Counted from the stretch's first letter, positions 25,810-34,241 are shown. The stretch: 64,000 nt of DNA from Bacteroidetes bacterium 47-18 (GCA_001897155.1 MKSF01000003.1:1-64000), one strand, 5' to 3'. The notes: generated by a model from the letters alone, not told the origin. Program-made: numbers and translations.

Positions 25810-27342
25810 GTGTCAACAATCAAAAAATTAGCGGGGCAAACCCTTTGGTACGGAATGAGCAGCGTAGGGGCAAAGATGCTCAACTACCTGCTGACCCCCA
25901 TCCTCTCCTACCTGATGAGCGATGCCAAGGGAGTAGCCGAATATGGGGATTACAGCTTGCTGTATGCCTGCATCGCCTTTGCCAATATCGTTTTTACCTA
26001 CGGTTTTGAGACCGGCTATTTCCGGTTCAGCAATAAAGCGGGTATCAGCGAGGACCGGCTTTTCCAGACCACTTTCGGCTCCCTCCTGCTCTCCTCCCTC
26101 CTGCTGTGTGCCGGTATCGGCCTCTTCAGCAGGGAGATCAACGCCTACCTTGGCTTTTACGACCACCCCGAATATATCCTGTGGGCCCTGGCCATTATTG
26201 CGCTGGATGCCATCGCAGCCATTCCTTTCGCACGTTTACGGCAGAACAGCCAGCCGCGGAAGTACGCCTTCATCAAGCTGGGCGGCATCATCATCAATAT
26301 CATCCTGGTCGTTTTCCTGATCGCTTACCTGCCGTTGTATTATGAAAACCATCCTGCGGCCTGGGGAAAAGCGTGGTATTTCAGCCAGAACAGGATGGGC
26401 CTGCTGCTGCTGGCCAACCTGCTCATGAACGTGTTTGTTATCCTGATGCTCTTTAAAGAGTGGCGCACTTTCCGCTTCCGTATCAGCCGGTCGCTGTGGA
26501 AAGAGGTGTTCAGGTATTCCAGCCCGATGATCGTTATCGGTCTGGCAGGTATGGTGAACGAAGTGCTGGACAGGCTGATGCTGGCCAAGCTGCTGCCTGC
26601 AAGCCCGGATATATCCAAAATGCTGGTGGGTATCTATTCGGCCAATTACAAGCTGGCTATTTTTATCACCCTGTTCATACAGGCTTTTAAAATGGCAGCC
26701 GAGCCCTTTTTCTTCAAGCAGGCGGCAGACAAGAACTCCCCGCTGCTGTACGCGAAGGTCATGAAATGGTTCGTATTCACCCTCTGCATCGCGTTCCTGT
26801 TTACCCTGCTATTCATAGATGCCTGGAAATACCTGATCGCAGACGCTTACCGTTCCGGGCTGGGTATAGTGCCTATCCTGCTGATGGCCAATATCTGCCT
26901 CGGCATCTATTACAACCTGTCCGTCTGGTACAAGATCACCGACAGGATGCGTGCCGGCATCTACATCACATTGCTGGGAGCGGTCATAACGCTGGCGGGC
27001 AATTACATCTTCATACCTTATTATGGTATGTACGCTACCGCCTGGGTCACCTTCGCATGCTACTTTGCTATGATCGCGGTATCCTATGCTGCGGGTCAGA
27101 AGTATTTCCCCATACCTTACCCCTTAGCGGATATCGGTAAGATCATCGTGCTGATGCTGGGCATATTCGGTGTTCACATGCTGGTAAAAGCCGCCTTTCA
27201 TACAGAGGACAATTCATCGCTGTCCTTCTTCATCAGCACCGGCAGCGGCGTGGTACTGCTGGTGGCGTTCGTAACGATAGTATTAAAGTGGTTCCGTCCG
27301 GAGCTGGGCGGGCTGAAATTACCCGGCATCATACGGAAATAA
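25810..27342 (+). CDS. Polysaccharide biosynthesis flippase (Wzx/oligosaccharide flippase family)
   Basis: A 510-residue integral membrane protein with about 12-14 hydrophobic segments spread along its length, in the MOP superfamily. The N-terminus (TIKKLAGQTLWYGMSSVGAKMLNYLLTPILSYLM) is typical of Wzx-like flippases that move lipid-linked glycans to the periplasmic face. The start is GTG at 25810, 19 bp after a promoter element. No glycan-synthesis cluster is adjacent; the GT2 gene at 3043 is far away. The next gene begins 1 bp after the stop, implying translational coupling. Confidence 0.9.
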   Translation: MSTIKKLAGQTLWYGMSSVGAKMLNYLLTPILSYLMSDAKGVAEYGDYSLLYACIAFANIVFTYGFETGYFRFSNKAGISEDRLFQTTFGSLLLSSLLLCAGIGLFSREINAYLGFYDHPEYILWALAIIALDAIAAIPFARLRQNSQPRKYAFIKLGGIIINIILVVFLIAYLPLYYENHPAAWGKAWYFSQNRMGLLLLANLLMNVFVILMLFKEWRTFRFRISRSLWKEVFRYSSPMIVIGLAGMVNEVLDRLMLAKLLPASPDISKMLVGIYSANYKLAIFITLFIQAFKMAAEPFFFKQAADKNSPLLYAKVMKWFVFTLCIAFLFTLLFIDAWKYLIADAYRSGLGIVPILLMANICLGIYYNLSVWYKITDRMRAGIYITLLGAVITLAGNYIFIPYYGMYATAWVTFACYFAMIAVSYAAGQKYFPIPYPLADIGKIIVLMLGIFGVHMLVKAAFHTEDNSSLSFFISTGSGVVLLVAFVTIVLKWFRPELGGLKLPGIIRK

Positions 27343-27343
27343 T

Positions 27344-28066
27344 ATGGAAAGCCATCTGAAAACATACCTGTCTGCCGCGATACTGGTGCTGGCGGTCCCT
27401 GTGTACGGGCAGGACCGGCTGCAATGGGGAGCATATGCGCAGGGCGGCGCTGCCCTGTTCCTGAACCAGTACCATTATGACCGGGAGCTGTACCATTTTC
27501 CGCCAGGCATACACGTCCGGGCCGGCAGCCTGACCGCCTGGAAGCCCGCTCCTTTCCACAGGCTGATCCTGGAAACAGTGGTGGACCATACGCAGATACG
27601 CTTTACGGCAACGGGATATAATAATAACTGGTCCTCTATCAGATGCTCTCAATGGAGCATCGGGGCGGGCATACATTACAGGATAGCGGTTCCCCGCTTG
27701 CCCCGGTTCTGGATACAGGCCGGGCTGCAACAGCGATACAGGCTTAATCCTGAAGCCGTTACCCTTACCGCTTCCCGTCACTCCAACGACAATAATGTCC
27801 GGGAAGTACTGGCAGCAGTATATACCGGGACCCTGCGGCGCTGGGAAACCTCCGTTCCCGTAACAGCCGGGTATTACCTGGATAAACAGCACCGGCATGA
27901 GCTGGCCCTGTTCGCGGGAGCCGGGATCAGCAGGATGTTCCAAAAGGGACGCGAAGCGTTTATGCGGCACAGCTTCACATTTGCCGACGGTACCGCCGCC
28001 GGGTTTTCCGCGCATATCAACGGGATATCCATTCCCTTAGGCGTCCGTTATGCGTGCTGGTTCTGA
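27344..28066 (+). CDS. Predicted outer-membrane beta-barrel or beta-rich exported protein
   Basis: A 240-residue protein I do not recognise as a named family. A signal peptide covers residues 1-23 (LSAAILVLAVPVYGQ). The rest alternates polar and hydrophobic residues with many aromatic residues at strand ends (LQWGAYAQGGAAL, YRIAVPRLPRFWIQAGLQQRY, ETSVPVTAGYYLD, HELALFAGAGISRMF) and ends GISIPLGVRYACWF, with a terminal aromatic as in outer-membrane barrels. An 8-10 strand barrel is likely. The ATG is 1 bp past the flippase stop, so the two are translationally coupled, and a role in surface glycan display is possible but unproven. Confidence 0.65.
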   Translation: MESHLKTYLSAAILVLAVPVYGQDRLQWGAYAQGGAALFLNQYHYDRELYHFPPGIHVRAGSLTAWKPAPFHRLILETVVDHTQIRFTATGYNNNWSSIRCSQWSIGAGIHYRIAVPRLPRFWIQAGLQQRYRLNPEAVTLTASRHSNDNNVREVLAAVYTGTLRRWETSVPVTAGYYLDKQHRHELALFAGAGISRMFQKGREAFMRHSFTFADGTAAGFSAHINGISIPLGVRYACWF

Positions 28067-28097
28067 TCCTGCCGGCACAACGGACACAACACGGGTT

Positions 28098-28493
28098 CTA
28101 TTCTTCTTCTTTCAGGCGGTCGTCGCTGTAACGGATGTGGTCCTTACCGTGAGGCCAGGGCTTGCCTTCATCATCGACGCTTACATAGACTATCTTATCA
28201 ATGGTGAGGATCGTTTTATGGGTGATCTTATTCCTGACCTCGCAGGTCAGCGTAAGCGAGGTACGGCCGAAAGCCATGGCCTTGATACCTATCTCCACTA
28301 CATCTCCCTGCTTAGCGCTGCTCACAAAGTTGATCTCGGACATAAACTTTGTCACACATTTACTGGTGCCTAACTGGTAAATAGCATAAATGGCGGATTC
28401 TTCATCCACCCATCTCAACAGGCTGCCGCCAAATAAGGTATTATTGGAGTTCAGGTCTTCCGGCTTGACAAGTTTCCTGGTATAAAAATTCAT
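28098..28493 (-). CDS. Acyl-CoA thioesterase (hotdog fold, YciA-like)
   Basis: A 131-residue single hotdog domain. The helix segment NTLFGGSLLRWVDEESAIYAI contains the catalytic Asp of the ACOT/YciA group. The block KFMSEINFVSSAKQGDVVEIGIKAMAFGRTSLTL is the core sheet. It hydrolyses acyl-CoAs to free acids and CoA in the cytoplasm; chain-length preference cannot be read. It is convergent with the barrel gene (31 bp apart). Confidence 0.92.
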   Translation of the reverse strand: MNFYTRKLVKPEDLNSNNTLFGGSLLRWVDEESAIYAIYQLGTSKCVTKFMSEINFVSSAKQGDVVEIGIKAMAFGRTSLTLTCEVRNKITHKTILTIDKIVYVSVDDEGKPWPHGKDHIRYSDDRLKEEE

Positions 28494-28649
28494 AAATAAG
28501 CTGCTGTGTGGTGAGTATTACCGGATCCCGATAGGTATATAAGCCATCCCTGCAACCGGGAAGACCACAACCAAAACGGATCCGGGAAATAAAATTACAG
28601 CCTATTTATGAGAAACGGTCTTCACTGCGCCGCAAACTGCAGGAAATAA

Positions 28650-29318
28650 CTATTCTTTACGGATCAGCCTGCCGGAACCTGTTTGCTGCAGCTGCACATC
28701 CGTCTGCTTCCGGCTGTACACATCACCGCTGCCCGATATGCTTACTGCCGCGGCTGTAATATCACAGTTGCTCATATCGGCATAGCCGCTGCCTGCCGCC
28801 GACACCGTCTGCTGCTGCACGGTACCGCTTTCCATGATAAAATTGCCGCTGCCCAGGACGGAGACACTGGCCCGGCCGGCTTCCAGCGAGCCTATCACCA
28901 CATTACTGCTGCCTGCCATCTTCACGGTAAGCTCGGGAGCGCTCAGCACAGGCATTACGAGGCTGCCCGAACCGGCCACGCTGACCGTTTTCAGCGCCGG
29001 GGATGTAAGGATAACGGTTACCGGGCGGGCATGTACGGCATTCGGCTTTTTATACCGCAGCACCAGTATGCCGCCCGTTACGTGGTAGCCTATTGCCGAA
29101 AGGGTCGCAGAATCGCCGTGTATCCTGACACCCGGCACAGCGCCGTACGTGTAAGTGATCTTGGCATTCAGATCGGCATCAAAGCCCCTGAAATCCGGCA
29201 CTTCCTGGTAATGCTCCACATAGGGGGCGCCGCAGGGACGCTTATTGCAGGATAAGAAAAAATTTGCGGCGAGCAGGATGGACAGGCAGGCTATAATAAC
29301 AGAACCGAATGCTTTCAT
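28650..29318 (-). CDS. Lipoprotein with GIN (DUF2807) putative autotransporter adhesin head domain
   Basis: A 222-residue lipoprotein. The signal peptide ends at the lipobox FLSC (Cys24). The remainder is a right-handed beta-helix-like GIN domain (DUF2807): repeated G-S-G turns (VSVAGSGSLV, VKMAGSSNVVIG, VSVLGSGNFIM, VSAAGSGYADM, VSISGSGDVY) about every 20 residues. The name comes from adhesin heads, but most members have no known function. It is monocistronic and preceded, on the same strand, by another small lipoprotein gene separated by a terminator. Confidence 0.88.
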   Translation of the reverse strand: MKAFGSVIIACLSILLAANFFLSCNKRPCGAPYVEHYQEVPDFRGFDADLNAKITYTYGAVPGVRIHGDSATLSAIGYHVTGGILVLRYKKPNAVHARPVTVILTSPALKTVSVAGSGSLVMPVLSAPELTVKMAGSSNVVIGSLEAGRASVSVLGSGNFIMESGTVQQQTVSAAGSGYADMSNCDITAAAVSISGSGDVYSRKQTDVQLQQTGSGRLIRKE

Positions 29319-29339
29319 ATGGATCCCAAAATGAATATA

Positions 29340-29383
29340 ATAAAAAAAATGCAGCCGGGAGCTATTTTACCCGGCTACATTTC
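29340..29383 (-). terminator. Minus-strand terminator of the lipoprotein gene at 29407
   Basis: AAATGCAGCCGGG / CCCGGCTACATTT arms (one mismatch). On the minus strand they are followed by eight T residues. Confidence 0.88.
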
Positions 29384-29406
29384 ATAACGTAAGATTTACA
29401 AAAATA

Positions 29407-30063
29407 TTATTCCAGCTCCAACCAATCTGCCTGGATATAATCCGCTTCGCCCCGTGTGAAGGGCACCGCCACAAAGCCTACACTACCCGCCATCAGGGTC
29501 CTGGCCGGCACGCGGAATATTTCCCGGTTGTTCACATACCCTATCCACCTGCTGCCCCTTTGCTCAATGCGGACCGTATTCCAGTCGCCGTTGCCCTTCA
29601 CTGCACTTGAGTAAGTGGGAGGAATGATCTCAGTGATCTGGGTACCAAACCCGTTACCACCTTCATCATATAATGCGTATTTTCCGTTATAGTCAATAGT
29701 AAAGGAATAGCCGTAGCTGCCGGTGGATGCGTTATAGCCTATCAGGAGACCGAAAGTATTGTCGGAACCCAGCTTTGTTTCCACCGTAAAATCCTCATCC
29801 ATATTAAAGATAATATCCTTGGATACATAATAGGCCTGGGAACCGTCGTCATTATAGTCGAATTTGAAAGTACCGTCGGATATTACGCCGTATGCCAGGT
29901 TGGGACCATCTGCAAAAGCCCAGTTGCCCCTGTTATCATTGAATTCATCCACATACTGGTAGGCTACCAGGCGCGGTCCTACAGGTGCAGGAGCATATCT
30001 GCGGCAGGAGGCCAGTCCCAATATCAATGTTCCGGTCAGCAGTAATAGTAATATCCTTTTCAT
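29407..30063 (-). CDS. Lipoprotein with a concanavalin-like/3-keto-disaccharide hydrolase-like fold (function unknown)
   Basis: A 218-residue lipoprotein starting at ATG 30063; an upstream TTG at 30075 adds only four residues. Its lipobox is GLASC. The body (about 45-218) begins VDEFNDNRGNWAFADGPN and continues with DFTVETKLGSDNTFGLLIGYN, NTVRIEQRGSRWIGYVNNREIFRV and GSVGFVAVP. This is the pattern of LamG-like jelly-roll domains seen in DUF1080/3-keto-disaccharide hydrolase families, but catalytic residues are not recognisable, so binding rather than hydrolysis is possible. A minus-strand terminator follows. Confidence 0.7.
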   Translation of the reverse strand: MKRILLLLLTGTLILGLASCRRYAPAPVGPRLVAYQYVDEFNDNRGNWAFADGPNLAYGVISDGTFKFDYNDDGSQAYYVSKDIIFNMDEDFTVETKLGSDNTFGLLIGYNASTGSYGYSFTIDYNGKYALYDEGGNGFGTQITEIIPPTYSSAVKGNGDWNTVRIEQRGSRWIGYVNNREIFRVPARTLMAGSVGFVAVPFTRGEADYIQADWLELE

Positions 30064-30086
30064 AAAATAACGCAATTAAAAATTAA

Positions 30087-30128
30087 AAACCATTTAAACA
30101 CATAGACTATGAGGTATTTAAATGGTTT
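30087..30128 (-). terminator. Hairpin terminating the 109-residue protein gene
   Basis: Perfect 12-bp arms AAACCATTTAAA / TTTAAATGGTTT with an 18-base loop; the minus strand continues into a T-rich stretch. Confidence 0.65.
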
Positions 30129-30151
30129 AAGGAGTATGAAAAATTAAAGGC

Positions 30152-30481
30152 TTATACGCTCAGGTCGCTCAGCTTCATGATCAGCTGGTCATGATAGGTC
30201 TTGAGCGCGTCCTCGTCCACGTCAGACACATTATCGGAGATGAGGGATCTCTGGTTTTCGTTCCGTATGCTGTTCAGCAATGTCAGCTCCTGCAGGCCTA
30301 CAAAGCTGTAACGGCTTTTTTTATTGAGCTCTGCGAACTGCTCGCTGGCCACTATAAGCGCACGCTGGTACGCCTCTTTATAATTAATGGCATCTATACA
30401 ATAGGTGAACAGTATGTAATCCTGGGGATGATCCAGATGCTTGAAAACTATCCTGGCTATGTATAATCTGTATGGACTCAT
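30152..30481 (-). CDS. Small conserved protein, possibly DUF4288-like
   Basis: A 109-residue protein without signal peptide or membrane segment. The N-terminal RLYIARIVFKHLDH...YILFTYCIDAINYKEAYQRALIVASEQF and the later YSFVGLQELTLL resemble DUF4288 proteins, in which a W/YSF-x-G-hydrophobic block follows a helical pair. The C-terminal third is acidic (NVSDVDEDAL). The function is unknown. It stands divergently from the ribosomal-protein segment. Confidence 0.6.
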   Translation of the reverse strand: MSPYRLYIARIVFKHLDHPQDYILFTYCIDAINYKEAYQRALIVASEQFAELNKKSRYSFVGLQELTLLNSIRNENQRSLISDNVSDVDEDALKTYHDQLIMKLSDLSV

Positions 30482-30808
30482 ATAAGAAAGATACCCGGTT
30501 TATATCCGGCAGTATAATAGTAATAGACGCACAAAGGTGATATTTTATTGGGTAGGAACACATTTTTTTTGGAAATACTTCCTATAACGCATTGTTAATA
30601 TAATTATTTTAAAAAATAAATTTTGATAAACAGAATAATGTAGTAATTTTGCATCCTTATTTAATTTAGACGTATTGTCTATTTTTATCATTAACCTTCG
30701 GCAGCCGTCTTACAGCTTTCAATGGGTGACTATAATCCATGTAAAAAAGGTACATTTATAATTGCCCTGATGTTGAACGTAAGGTGAGCCCGTGCAAAAC
30801 AATTTAAA
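30482..30808. other. 327-bp gap holding the ribosomal segment's promoter and long leader
   Basis: AT-rich from 30540 to 30660. It holds the promoter at 30621-30651. The predicted leader of about 150 nt (from about 30656) has a small hairpin TAGAC/GTCTA (30667-30671 / 30677-30681) followed by five T residues, which could act as a weak attenuator. I found no remnant of rplF, which normally precedes rplR. Confidence 0.5.
30621..30651 (+). promoter_or_regulatory. Complete promoter of the rplR-secY segment (-33 TTTTG, -7 TAATTTTG)
   Basis: TTTTG at 30621-30625 and TAATTTTG at 30644-30651, spacer 18 bp. This gives the detached ribosomal segment its own promoter and a leader of roughly 150 nt. Confidence 0.7.
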
Positions 30809-31171
30809 ATGGCTAAAACAGCAAAAACAGTTTTACGTCGTCAGAAATTACGTTGGCGCATTCGTAAAAATGTAAACGGAACTTCAGCAAAACCACGCTT
30901 ATCGGTTTTCCGTTCCAACAAGGACATCTACGCTCAGTTGATCGATGATGCAAGCGGAGTTACACTGGCAGCTGCCAATTCCCGTCAGAAAGATATCGCC
31001 GCAGCAACAGGCACCAAATCCGAAATCGCCGCCCTCGTAGGTAAGGCTATCGCGCAGAAAGCCCAGGCCTTAGGTATTGAAACCTGTATCTTTGACCGTG
31101 GCGGATACCTGTATCACGGACGTGTTAAATCCCTGGCGGACGGCGCACGTGAAGGCGGACTGAAATTCTAA
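30809..31171 (+). CDS. rplR: 50S ribosomal protein L18
   Basis: A 120-residue 5S rRNA-binding protein of the large subunit. A basic N-terminus ([39 protein letters not shown]) and the ending [26 protein letters not shown] match L18 over its full length. It is the first gene of the segment here, whereas it normally follows rplF. The spacer to rpsE is 102 bp and carries two small hairpins (31191-31207, 31238-31254). Confidence 0.97.
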   Translation: MAKTAKTVLRRQKLRWRIRKNVNGTSAKPRLSVFRSNKDIYAQLIDDASGVTLAAANSRQKDIAAATGTKSEIAALVGKAIAQKAQALGIETCIFDRGGYLYHGRVKSLADGAREGGLKF

Positions 31172-31190
31172 CCCGGCCGCTCCCGCATCT

Positions 31191-31254
31191 CAGCGCTACA
31201 GGCGCTGGAATATTTTAAATAAAAGTATTATTGATCACAGGGTCCGGTACCCTG
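31191..31254 (+). other. Two hairpins in the rplR-rpsE spacer
   Basis: CAGCGC-TACAG-GCGCTG at 31191-31207 and CAGGGT-CCGGT-ACCCTG at 31238-31254. Both are perfect 6-bp stems with 5-base loops. Neither is followed by a T-tract. Confidence 0.6.
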
Positions 31255-31273
31255 AAAATTCAAAAGTTAAAAA

Positions 31274-31786
31274 ATGTCTCAAAATAACAGAGTAAAAAGT
31301 TCTGAAACAGAATTAACAGACAAGGTGGTTGCCATCAACCGCGTTGTTAAAACCACTAAAGGTGGTCGCGCATTTAGTTTCTCCGCCCTGGTAGTGGTAG
31401 GAAACGGCAATGGTGTGGTAGGTCAGGGTCTGGGTAAGGCCAAGGAAGTACAGGAAGCTATTGCCAAAGGTATCGATGATGCCAAGAAAAACCTGATCAA
31501 AGTGCCTGTAATGAACGGTACTTTACCACACGATATCTTATCTAAGGCAGGCGCTGCAAAAGTACTGATCAAGCCAGCCGCAAAAGGTACCGGTGTACTG
31601 GCCGGGGGCAGCATGCGCGCCGTACTGGAAGCCGCAGGCTATACAGACGTACTGGCTAAATCCCTGGGATCCGCCAATCCTCACAACGTGGTAAAAGCCA
31701 CGGTAAAGGCGCTGAGCGAATTACGCGAGCCTATTCAGGTAGCCAAGCAACGTAACGTAAGCCTGAAAAAAGTATTTAATGGTTAA
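31274..31786 (+). CDS. rpsE: 30S ribosomal protein S5
   Basis: A 170-residue small-subunit protein important for decoding accuracy. The double-stranded RNA-binding-like N-domain ([42 protein letters not shown]) and the C-terminal domain ([41 protein letters not shown]) are complete. The spacer to rpmD is 71 bp. Confidence 0.97.
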   Translation: MSQNNRVKSSETELTDKVVAINRVVKTTKGGRAFSFSALVVVGNGNGVVGQGLGKAKEVQEAIAKGIDDAKKNLIKVPVMNGTLPHDILSKAGAAKVLIKPAAKGTGVLAGGSMRAVLEAAGYTDVLAKSLGSANPHNVVKATVKALSELREPIQVAKQRNVSLKKVFNG

Positions 31787-31857
31787 AACCGGCAGCCCAA
31801 CGTGCTTTCCCGGATGATCATTTAACATTTTTACACCTTATTTAAATAACAAAAGTC

Positions 31858-32043
31858 ATGTCAAAAATAAAAGTAACTCAAGTTAAAAGCTCGATTGACC
31901 GCTCTGAGCGTCAAAAGCGTACGCTTATTGCTTTAGGTTTACGTAAATTAAATTCAAGTGTTGAAGTAGAAGCTACTCCCCAGGTTAAAGGTATGGTAGC
32001 CAAAGTTCTGCACCTGGTAAAGGTTGAAGAAGTAAACGCCTAA
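31858..32043 (+). CDS. rpmD: 50S ribosomal protein L30
   Basis: A 61-residue large-subunit protein. [32 protein letters not shown] and the tail [17 protein letters not shown] match L30 fully. It lies between rpsE and rplO as in the canonical spc operon; a strong hairpin lies directly downstream. Confidence 0.96.
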   Translation: MSKIKVTQVKSSIDRSERQKRTLIALGLRKLNSSVEVEATPQVKGMVAKVLHLVKVEEVNA

Positions 32044-32054
32044 TCCGTACTTTT

Positions 32055-32082
32055 CAGTGTGCCTGCATATGCGGGCACACTG
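32055..32082 (+). other. Hairpin in the rpmD-rplO spacer
   Basis: CAGTGTGCCTGC-ATAT-GCGGGCACACTG: 12-bp arms with one G-T wobble, 11 bp after the rpmD stop. The sequence after it is T-rich but not a clean T-tract. It could be an attenuator or mRNA-processing site within the operon. Confidence 0.65.
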
Positions 32083-32154
32083 TCAGTTATATTTTCATTT
32101 TCATTAAAGCGAGCGGTTGCAAATACACCGCGTAAGTAAAAAACGTATTCAGTC

Positions 32155-32601
32155 ATGCAATTACACAATTTAAAACCTGCTGCAGGTTCCAAGCACAAAG
32201 TAAAGAGAGTAGGTCGCGGTGAAGGTTCCGGTTACGGTGTAACCGCCGGAAAAGGTAACAAAGGACAGCAATCCCGTACCGGTTACCAATCCAAGATCGG
32301 TCACGAAGGCGGCCAGATGCCTATCCAGCGCCGTATGCCTAAGCGTGGTTTCAAGAACAGGAACCGTGTGGAATATAAAGTGTTCAACTTAGGTCAGATA
32401 GATTACCTGGCTGAGAAATACGAATTACAGGAATTTTCCCTGGAAACTCTGTATATCAACGGGTTGATCAACCGTACGGACCTCGTGAAGATCCTGGGTA
32501 ACGGTGAAATTTCCACTAAGATCAATTTCGTAGTGAATGCAGTAAGTGAAAAAGCGAAAGCTGCTATTGAGACTGCCGGCGGTACCGTTACTATTATGTA
32601 A
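32155..32601 (+). CDS. rplO: 50S ribosomal protein L15
   Basis: A 148-residue protein with the standard N-terminal glycine-rich rRNA-binding extension (MQLHNLKPAAGSKHKVKRVGRGEGSGYGVTAGKGNKGQQSR, spanning 1-42) and C-terminal L15 domain. It is complete. A 216-bp spacer with a large inverted repeat separates it from secY. Confidence 0.97.
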   Translation: MQLHNLKPAAGSKHKVKRVGRGEGSGYGVTAGKGNKGQQSRTGYQSKIGHEGGQMPIQRRMPKRGFKNRNRVEYKVFNLGQIDYLAEKYELQEFSLETLYINGLINRTDLVKILGNGEISTKINFVVNAVSEKAKAAIETAGGTVTIM

Positions 32602-32682
32602 TCATACATCCTGTTATCATAATAGCTCCCAGCATTCTTTTCATTACCTTAAAGTTGGAGAAAAGAATTTCAACATAACTTT

Positions 32683-32776
32683 AAAGGTGCATTTGCCTAA
32701 AATTTACAATCTTAATATAAATATTCCTAATATTATTTAAATTGAGGTTTATAAAAATTTGGTAAAATGCACCTTT
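32683..32776 (+). promoter_or_regulatory. Long-range inverted repeat in the rplO-secY spacer
   Basis: AAAGGTGCATTT (32683-32694) and AAATGCACCTTT (32765-32776) are perfect reverse complements, extendable to 15-nt arms with one G-T wobble, around about 70 bp of AT-rich sequence. The right arm is followed by TTGTTG. In the mRNA it could form a stem 41 nt before the secY GTG. It may be an attenuator or a regulatory leader. Confidence 0.6.
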
Positions 32777-32817
32777 TGTTGTTTATTCGCAATCCAATGT
32801 AAAATATTTCATATAAA

Positions 32818-34152
32818 GTGAAAAAATTTCTCGATACACTTAAGAACATCTGGAGTATAGAAGAGCTCCGTAAACGTATTCTGCTGACACTCGGTCTGAT
32901 CCTGGTGTACAGGATAGGCTGTTATATCGTATTACCCGGAGTAGACCCTGCCATGCTGGATAAAGATGCCGCTCAGGATGGTCTGCTGGGACTGATCAAT
33001 ATGTTTGCCGGAGGAGCCTTCAGCCGCGCGGCCATATTCGCCCTCGGTGTGATGCCTTATATCTCCGCATCCATCTTTATGCAGCTGGCCGGTATCATCA
33101 TACCGCAATTCGCCAAACTGCAGAAAGAAGAAAGCGGCAGGCAAAAAATGAACCAGTACACGCGTTACCTGACCATTATCGTAACCTTTGCCCAGGCCTT
33201 CGCATACATCCAGTTCATCAACCAGGCCACCAACGGCGTATATGCAGTAAGCACTCCTTTCTTCTATATCTCAACTATGATCATCCTGACCGCGGGTACC
33301 CTCTTTGTAATGTACCTGGGTGAGCGCATCACGGAGAAAGGTATTGGAAACGGGGTATCCCTGCTGATCATGGTGGGTATCTTCGCCCGCCTTCCGAATT
33401 CATTGCTGCAGGAATGGCAGACCAAGGTAGAGAATGACAAAGTGATCTTCTTTATCATTGAAATGGCCTTCTTTGTGCTGGTGATCATAGGACTGATCGC
33501 GCTGACACAGGCAGTAAGGAAAATACCGCTGACCTATGCCCGCAAGGTAATGGGCAACAATGCCACCAAAGAGCTGACCGGAGGATCCAGGAATTTCATT
33601 CCCCTGAAGCTGATCTCCGCCGGTGTAATGCCTATCATCTTTGCACAGGCGCTGCTGTTCATCCCTTCCATGGTAGCCGGCTTTGCTACGGATAACCCGG
33701 GCGCCAATAAGTTTATACAGGCGATGAACGATCCGGGCTCCTTATGGTACAACCTGATCTACGCATTCCTGGTAATAGCCTTTACCTATTTCTATACGGC
33801 ACTGACCTTCAATACCAACGAGCTTGCAGATAACCTGCAGCGTAATAACAGCTTTATTCCCGGCATACACAGCGGTCAGCCAACGGCAGACTATATCGGC
33901 GCGGTGATGGACAGGATCACCCTTCCGGGTTCCATATTCCTGGCCATTGCAGGTATCCTGCCCGGCCTGGCGATCCTCGCAGGCGTGACCCGCGGCTTCT
34001 CGGATTTCTACGGCGGTACCTCTATGCTGATCGGGGTGGGTGTGATCTTAGACACACTCCAGCAGATCGAAAGCCATTTATTAATGCGTCACTACGACGG
34101 TTTGATGAAAACAGGCAGGATCAGCGGCAGGACAAATACCGTAAATATCTAA
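32818..34152 (+). CDS. secY: Preprotein translocase subunit SecY
   Basis: A 444-residue inner-membrane channel protein of the Sec translocon with ten membrane segments. The N-terminal amphipathic helix (MKKFLDTLKNIWSIEELRKRILLTLGLILVYRIGCYI), the plug region (GVDPAMLD...LINMFAGGAFSRAAIFALGVMPYISASI), the signature GIGNGVSLLIMVGIFARLP and the C-terminal QQIESHLLMRHYDGLMK are all present. The start is GTG at 32818; no upstream in-frame ATG fits. A perfect terminator follows, so infA, rpmJ and rpsM, which usually come next, are absent here. Confidence 0.97.
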   Translation: MKKFLDTLKNIWSIEELRKRILLTLGLILVYRIGCYIVLPGVDPAMLDKDAAQDGLLGLINMFAGGAFSRAAIFALGVMPYISASIFMQLAGIIIPQFAKLQKEESGRQKMNQYTRYLTIIVTFAQAFAYIQFINQATNGVYAVSTPFFYISTMIILTAGTLFVMYLGERITEKGIGNGVSLLIMVGIFARLPNSLLQEWQTKVENDKVIFFIIEMAFFVLVIIGLIALTQAVRKIPLTYARKVMGNNATKELTGGSRNFIPLKLISAGVMPIIFAQALLFIPSMVAGFATDNPGANKFIQAMNDPGSLWYNLIYAFLVIAFTYFYTALTFNTNELADNLQRNNSFIPGIHSGQPTADYIGAVMDRITLPGSIFLAIAGILPGLAILAGVTRGFSDFYGGTSMLIGVGVILDTLQQIESHLLMRHYDGLMKTGRISGRTNTVNI

Positions 34153-34170
34153 TACTATATGCACACATTC

Positions 34171-34205
34171 AAATGGGATTGATTATCATCAATCCCATTT
34201 TTTAT
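34171..34205 (+). terminator. Terminator after secY
   Basis: Perfect 13-bp arms AAATGGGATTGAT / ATCAATCCCATTT, loop TATC, followed by TTT. It ends the ribosomal segment. Confidence 0.92.
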
Positions 34206-34241
34206 CATCAGGAGATAATATTAACTTTCTGAAGAAAAATG

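Noticed and set aside
28098-28493. A polyketide or PHA-type dehydratase instead of a thioesterase, based on the hotdog fold
   Set aside because: The NTLFGGSLLRWVDEESA helix with Asp matches the ACOT/YciA thioesterase group, and no dehydratase His motif is seen.
32546-32740. A 64-codon open frame from inside rplO into the rplO-secY spacer
   Set aside because: It starts within L15 coding sequence in another frame and ends in AT-rich spacer; the inverted repeat explains the spacer better.
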